The notes under the pieces are model-generated. The model worked only from the letters and a program-made list of their open reading frames with translations, was not told the origin of the DNA and ran no database searches. This document shows, in pieces, positions 61,790 through 64,000 of a DNA stretch of 64,000 nucleotides; within the stretch, counting starts at the first letter, position 1; the number at the start of each line of letters is the position of its first letter. The position numbers and the translations under genes are program-made. The DNA is from Cribrihabitans marinus (GTDB lineage: Bacteria; Pseudomonadota; Alphaproteobacteria; Rhodobacterales; Rhodobacteraceae). The stretch covers positions 62,001 to 126,000 of the forward strand of contig NZ_FNYD01000001.1 of the NCBI RefSeq assembly GCF_900109035.1, read 5' to 3'.

Positions 61790-61879
61790 TGGCGGAGAGG
61801 AAGGGATTCGAACCCTCGAGACGGTTTCCCGCCTACACACTTTCCAGGCGTGCGCCTTCGACCACTCGGCCACCTCTCC
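61790..61879 (-). tRNA. tRNA-Ser (anticodon GGA)
   Basis: On the minus strand the acceptor stem GGAGAGG pairs with CCTCTCC. The D-arm GTGGCCGAGTGGTCGAAGGC, anticodon loop CTGGAAA, a long variable arm and GGTTCGAATCC T-arm are present. CCA is encoded. It forms the edge between the copper cluster and the conserved-type genes beyond. Confidence 0.96.
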
Positions 61880-61926
61880 GCCGGCGGGTCTATCCAATAA
61901 CCCAGGGCCAGCGCAAGAGGGTTGGT

Positions 61927-62754
61927 TCAGAAAATCCGCACGCTGGCGACGAATGGCAGGTGGTCCGAGACCTCCTGCTTGAACCGCTCCCGGCCCATGC
62001 CGGGATGCTCGCTGTCGGTGTTCATCGTCCAGTGCATCGGGAACAGGCGCAGCGACCCGCGCACATAGTCCCGCGACCAGGTGCGCGAGATGGCGAAACC
62101 GTCCAGAAGGTTGGCCCGGCCCCGGTCGAGGATGTGCGAGAACCGGTCCTGCAGATCCCAGCACGAGATGAAATCCATCACGTCATCGCCGCCCAGAAGG
62201 TGGAAATTGCTGACATCCTGGCCGGGGATCATGTTGAAATCGCCCATCAGCATCAGTGTGTGGTGGCCCAGGCCTGGCGTGTCGCGCACGGTCGAGAGGT
62301 ACTGCCCGATCACCGCACATTGGCTGTCGCGCAGGACCTGGTCGGCCTTGTCGCGGCCCGATTTCAGGTGCACGCCGACCACCACGGCCTTGAACCCGCC
62401 GATGCGGACCCGGGCGGCCAGGGCCAGCCGTCCGTCGGCGTAGGCCCCGTTCGAGCCCGGGATAAACCCGATGTCGGTCAGCTCGACGCCCGGTTTGTAG
62501 AGAAAGCCGATGTTGAGATGCGAGGCCGGCTGCGGCAGGATCGCCACCTGGTAGGCGACGCCATAGTCATCGCGCAGACGGTCGGCCAGATTCTGGATAT
62601 GCTCGATCGGGCGCACTTCGACCAGCGTGACCAGTTCGGCATCGAGCAGCGCCAGCCCTTCGGCCTGCCGGGCGGCGCGGGTGTCCGAGGTGGTCTGGAA
62701 CCCGGCCAGGTTCCACACCGCGACCCGGGCGATGGCATGTTGGAACTGCGGCAT
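61927..62754 (-). CDS. Endonuclease/exonuclease/phosphatase (EEP) family protein
   Basis: 275 residues from ATG 62754. EEP fold motifs: [13 protein letters not shown] at the start, [10 protein letters not shown] (catalytic Glu), [26 protein letters not shown] (GDFN) and [11 protein letters not shown] (SDH). It is a metal-dependent phosphodiesterase fold, substrate unknown. No signal peptide, so cytoplasmic. It is convergent neither with the tRNA nor with the AlaX gene; all three are on the minus strand. Confidence 0.9.
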   Translation of the reverse strand: MPQFQHAIARVAVWNLAGFQTTSDTRAARQAEGLALLDAELVTLVEVRPIEHIQNLADRLRDDYGVAYQVAILPQPASHLNIGFLYKPGVELTDIGFIPGSNGAYADGRLALAARVRIGGFKAVVVGVHLKSGRDKADQVLRDSQCAVIGQYLSTVRDTPGLGHHTLMLMGDFNMIPGQDVSNFHLLGGDDVMDFISCWDLQDRFSHILDRGRANLLDGFAISRTWSRDYVRGSLRLFPMHWTMNTDSEHPGMGRERFKQEVSDHLPFVASVRIF

Positions 62755-62828
62755 GGCGGGCCCTTTGCGTCGGGGAATCCGGTGCCAGCATGACACAACC
62801 GCAAGGCGCAATCCAGCGCGGGCGTGGC

Positions 62829-63548
62829 TCAGCCCAGGTGCAGGTAGACGCGGCGGTTCTGGCGCCCCTTCTTCTCGATCCTGCCGAGGCGGATCCGGCC
62901 GATCTCACCCGTGCGCGCGACATGGGTGCCGCCGCAGGGCTGCAGGTCGACCTGGTCCGCGCCCTGCCCGATCCGGATCAGGCGGACCCGGCCCGCACCG
63001 CGCGGGGGCTGGACAGACATCGTCTTGACCAGGCCGGGATTGGCGTCCAGCTCGGCCTCGGTGATCCAGTCCTCGGTCACCGGCAGGTCACGGTCGATCA
63101 GCACCTGCAGGCGCGCCTGCAGCGCCGCCTTGTCGTCCGGCGCCTCGGGCATGTTGAAATCCAGCCGCCCCTTGTCGGCGCCGACCGATCCGCCGGTGAC
63201 CTCGAGCGGGATCACCACGGACAGTAGGTGCAGCGCGGTGTGAACCCGCATGTGGCCAAGGCGCCGGTCCCAGTCGATTGTCTGCGCCACGGAGGTCCCA
63301 ACCGGCGGCGGGGCATCGTCGCCGGCCGGCATCAGCACGATGGCGCCGTCCTCGCCCTTGACGGCGGCTGCCACTTCGAACCGGCCGCCGTCCCAGTCCA
63401 GTGCGCCACTGTCGCCCGGCTGGCCGCCTCCGGTCGGGTAGAACAGCGCACGGTCGAGAATGACGCCGCCCTCATCGGTACGGGCCAGAACCGTCCCCGT
63501 CGCCTGACGGCCATAGGGATCCCTGAGGTAAAGCGGCTCAGATCTCAT
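62829..63548 (-). CDS. Alanyl-tRNA editing protein (AlaX-type)
   Basis: 239 residues. The editing-domain zinc ligands are H-x3-H in RVHTALHLL and C-x3-H in CGGTHV, both intact, with [11 protein letters not shown] at the N-terminus typical of AlaX-M. It hydrolyses Ser- or Gly-tRNA(Ala) mischarged by AlaRS. It overlaps the stop of the upstream MscS-like gene by 11 nt. Confidence 0.92.
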   Translation of the reverse strand: MRSEPLYLRDPYGRQATGTVLARTDEGGVILDRALFYPTGGGQPGDSGALDWDGGRFEVAAAVKGEDGAIVLMPAGDDAPPPVGTSVAQTIDWDRRLGHMRVHTALHLLSVVIPLEVTGGSVGADKGRLDFNMPEAPDDKAALQARLQVLIDRDLPVTEDWITEAELDANPGLVKTMSVQPPRGAGRVRLIRIGQGADQVDLQPCGGTHVARTGEIGRIRLGRIEKKGRQNRRVYLHLG

Positions 63549-64000
63549 CGCCCTCGCCCTGATCGAGATCGGACTCGGTCATGCCCACGGGACGGGATTT
63601 CTGCCGGTCGCCCGAGGCGGTGGCATTGTCTTCGTCCGCGACCGGCGCCGTGTCCTCGCGCCCGGTGCGCAGCACCTCGGGGTTGCGCAGCCACAGGTCG
63701 CGCTGCGCGAACGGAATCTCCAGGCCGGCCTCGGCAAAGCGCTTCGCGATGTCGTGGTTCATGTCCGACTTCACCGACAGCACCCAGTTGACGTCGCGCA
63801 GCACCGCGCGGATCTCGAAATCCAGGCTGTCCGCGCCGAAGCCCTGGAACACGACCGAGGGTGCGGGGTTGGCCAGGACCATCGGGTGGTCATTGGCGAT
63901 CTCGTCCAGGATCTTCTCGACCTGCCGGGTGTCCGAGCCGTAGGCCACGCCCACCGGAACGATCACACGGCCCACGGTGTTGCCGCGGGTATAATTGGTG
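63538..64000 (-). CDS. MscS-family mechanosensitive channel, C-terminal part only
   Basis: The frame is open past position 64000, so the channel's N-terminal and pore part is outside the window. The visible part begins [22 protein letters not shown], the MscS beta-domain, followed by the cytoplasmic cage ([27 protein letters not shown]) and [15 protein letters not shown], all typical of MscS. The tail is charged and rich in Asp/Glu. Confidence 0.88.
   Translation of the reverse strand, partial: TNYTRGNTVGRVIVPVGVAYGSDTRQVEKILDEIANDHPMVLANPAPSVVFQGFGADSLDFEIRAVLRDVNWVLSVKSDMNHDIAKRFAEAGLEIPFAQRDLWLRNPEVLRTGREDTAPVADEDNATASGDRQKSRPVGMTESDLDQGEGDEI

Noticed and set aside
1-64000. CRISPR arrays, prophage or complete insertion sequences
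   Set aside because: No regularly spaced direct repeats, integrase, recombinase or transposase gene was recognised by reading; dispersed similar segments are too short to call.

Overview
The window is high-GC DNA (roughly 64 percent G+C by eye) with the gene content of an alphaproteobacterium, most likely Rhodobacteraceae (roseobacter/Paracoccus-like). The alphaproteobacterial type of MntR, the DUF3141 protein, CcmF-G-H-I and a Tat-targeted Rieske protein point that way; no 16S or species marker is present, so this is inference. No transposase, integrase, CRISPR array or phage gene was recognised. Most of the window (about 12 to 61.5 kb) is a heavy-metal, mainly copper, tolerance region. It ends at a tRNA-Ser(GGA) gene, after which housekeeping-type genes resume (EEP nuclease, AlaX editing protein, MscS channel).

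Layout. 0-5.7 kb: two XRE/cupin regulators, an FMN/FAD N-demethylase-type oxidoreductase translationally coupled to one of them, and a CocE/NonD hydrolase. 5.7-11.5 kb: a Zn/Cd-type MerR regulator, then MntR facing a tightly overlapping four-gene operon (MauG-like di-haem peroxidase plus a PhnD/PhnC/PhnE-like ABC importer) behind a near-perfect MntR-like palindrome. 11.5-17.2 kb: two L,D-transpeptidases, a P1B-type Zn/Cd ATPase with a MerR-type promoter, and an APC permease. 17.3-30.5 kb: minus-strand genes, mostly joined by ATGA-type overlaps. They comprise a DUF5676 protein, a CPSF-like beta-CASP RNase, an AMP-phosphorylase-type enzyme, a PRPP synthetase, a CopA-like Cu ATPase, small membrane proteins and cytochromes, then a UbiB-type kinase fused to an ATC-hydrolase-like domain and a ferric-reductase-like protein. 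30.5-39.2 kb: CBS-BON protein, orphan Rieske protein, FabI paralogue, DUF3141, an ECF sigma factor with a Cys-rich tail, a second Lgt, TVP38, DUF302 and a Met-rich EF-hand protein. 39.4-43.8 kb: a two-component system with a His/Met-rich periplasmic sensor loop, a SHOCT protein, a beta-propeller with a His-rich loop, and a rhodanese. 43.9-51.3 kb: CcmFGHI, a CDF transporter and a DsbD/ScsB-like reductase. 51.5-61.5 kb: the core copper cluster (DUF2933-like protein, L,D-transpeptidase, cytochromes, two cupredoxins, multicopper oxidase, DsbA, CopZ, CopA, CueR).

How it fits together. At least seven sites match the CueR promoter architecture (TTGAnC, a 19-bp spacer carrying a TTCCnnn-type dyad, and a -10). 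They precede CopA, CopZ, the second Cu ATPase, the TVP38 gene, a DUF2933-like gene and, unexpectedly, two L,D-transpeptidases. CueR at 60678 is the obvious regulator. The picture is one copper regulon covering efflux, cuprous oxidation, periplasmic copper binding, disulfide repair, cytochrome c assembly and cell-wall cross-linking. A separate manganese/iron-type switch (MntR) appears to control the peroxidase plus PhnDCE-like importer, the best candidate here for an undescribed metal-acquisition system.
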